Part shown: positions 5,741-5,784 of the stretch, in pieces
Layout: each line of letters opens with the position of its first letter
Numbering within the stretch: position 1 is the stretch's first letter
From: an uncultured Thalassospira sp.
Lineage (GTDB): Bacteria > Pseudomonadota > Alphaproteobacteria > Rhodospirillales_A > Thalassospiraceae
Length of the DNA: 5,784 nucleotides
Assembly: GCA_946885765.1 (NCBI GenBank)
Contig: CAMPHD010000223.1
Coordinates: 1 to 5,784 of the forward strand
Reading direction: 5' to 3'
Made by a program: the position numbers and the translations under genes
The notes under the pieces: generated by a model
What the model saw: the letters and a program-made list of their open reading frames with translations, nothing else
Told to the model about the DNA's origin: nothing
Databases searched by the model: none

Positions 5741-5757
5741 TCTACCAAAAAGGTAGA
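5741..5757 (-). repeat. Small hairpin at the promoter end of the IS
   Basis: TCTACC at 5741-5746 and GGTAGA at 5752-5757 form a perfect 6-bp stem with a 5-base loop (TTTTT on the minus strand). It lies between the right terminal repeat and the transposase ribosome-binding site, where it could limit read-through transcription entering from outside. The function is inferred only from position. Confidence 0.35.
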
Positions 5758-5762
5758 GCGAA

Positions 5763-5781
5763 AATTAATAGGTCCTGAGCC
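5763..5781 (-). repeat. Right terminal inverted repeat of the IS
   Basis: Read on the minus strand it begins GGCTCAGGAC and ends ATTAATT, the partner of the left repeat. It lies upstream of the transposase start, so it is the promoter-proximal end. The TATTAAT within it resembles a -10 element, but I see no convincing -35. Confidence 0.88.
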
Positions 5782-5784
5782 TAG
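5782..5784 (+). repeat. Target-site copy at the right IS end
   Basis: TA at 5782-5783 followed by G5784 is the second copy of the insertion target. Only one base of non-duplicated flank at most is visible, so what lies downstream of the kinase cannot be seen. Confidence 0.6.

Larger units (their letters stand above)
4935..5781 (-). mobile_element. Complete IS5-family (IS427-like group) insertion sequence, about 847 bp
   Basis: The element is bounded by 19-bp terminal inverted repeats with 17 matches (GGCTCAGGAC then ATTAATT after a two-base mismatch). It carries a single transposase in two overlapping frames on the minus strand. TA at 4933-4934 and 5782-5783, inside CTAG on both sides, is the apparent target duplication. 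If the duplication is the full CTAG, the element is 845 bp (4936-5780). Length, TA/CTAG target, the split transposase and the Y-2-R-3-E-6-K signature all fit the IS427 group of the IS5 family. The copy looks intact, with no internal stop other than the frameshift arrangement, so it may be recently acquired. It would separate the kinase gene from whatever lies downstream. Confidence 0.88.

Overview
The window looks like a piece of an alphaproteobacterial chromosome. It has moderate GC, a divergent regulator/binding-protein arrangement, and an IS5-family (IS427-like group) insertion sequence typical of such genomes. A Rhodospirillales/Thalassospira-like host is my guess from codon and protein style only. 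No rRNA, tRNA, CRISPR array or phage gene was seen.

Layout. Bases 1-830 (+) hold the C-terminal two thirds of a family III (CaiB/BaiF) CoA-transferase. It is translationally coupled (ATGA overlap) to a 282-residue citryl-CoA lyase/short citrate-synthase-fold protein (827-1675, +). The lyase converges on, and overlaps by 14 bp, a periplasmic substrate-binding protein on the minus strand (1662-2783). A 155-bp divergent intergenic region (2784-2938) with two dyad elements separates that gene from a two-component pair on the plus strand: an OmpR-type response regulator (2939-3535), ATGA-coupled to a TctE/QseC-type sensor kinase (3532-4935). A complete insertion sequence of about 847 bp (4935-5781), with a two-frame DDE transposase on the minus strand, starts exactly at the kinase stop codon and runs to the end of the window.

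How the genes could work together (inference). The sensor kinase, perhaps with the divergent binding protein as a periplasmic ligand receptor, would sense a carboxylate. The regulator would control the locus. The CoA-transferase would activate the tricarboxylate as a CoA ester, and the lyase would split it into acetyl-CoA (or an acyl-CoA) and a 2-oxoacid. No transporter permease is present in the window.

The most notable points are signs of damage or unusual biology in what should be a standard locus. (1) The response regulator is about 23 residues short inside its receiver domain and lacks the phospho-acceptor aspartate, while its kinase and its own DNA-binding domain look intact. (2) The CoA-transferase reading frame carries an in-frame TGA at 9-11, where the family has a conserved glycine. 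(3) An IS sits at the kinase stop codon, yet its target sequence leaves that stop intact. The IS itself has a -1 frameshift site where the second frame opens directly at the slippery run. These lesions suggest either a decaying tricarboxylate-utilisation locus or, for the first two, assembly or sequencing error.
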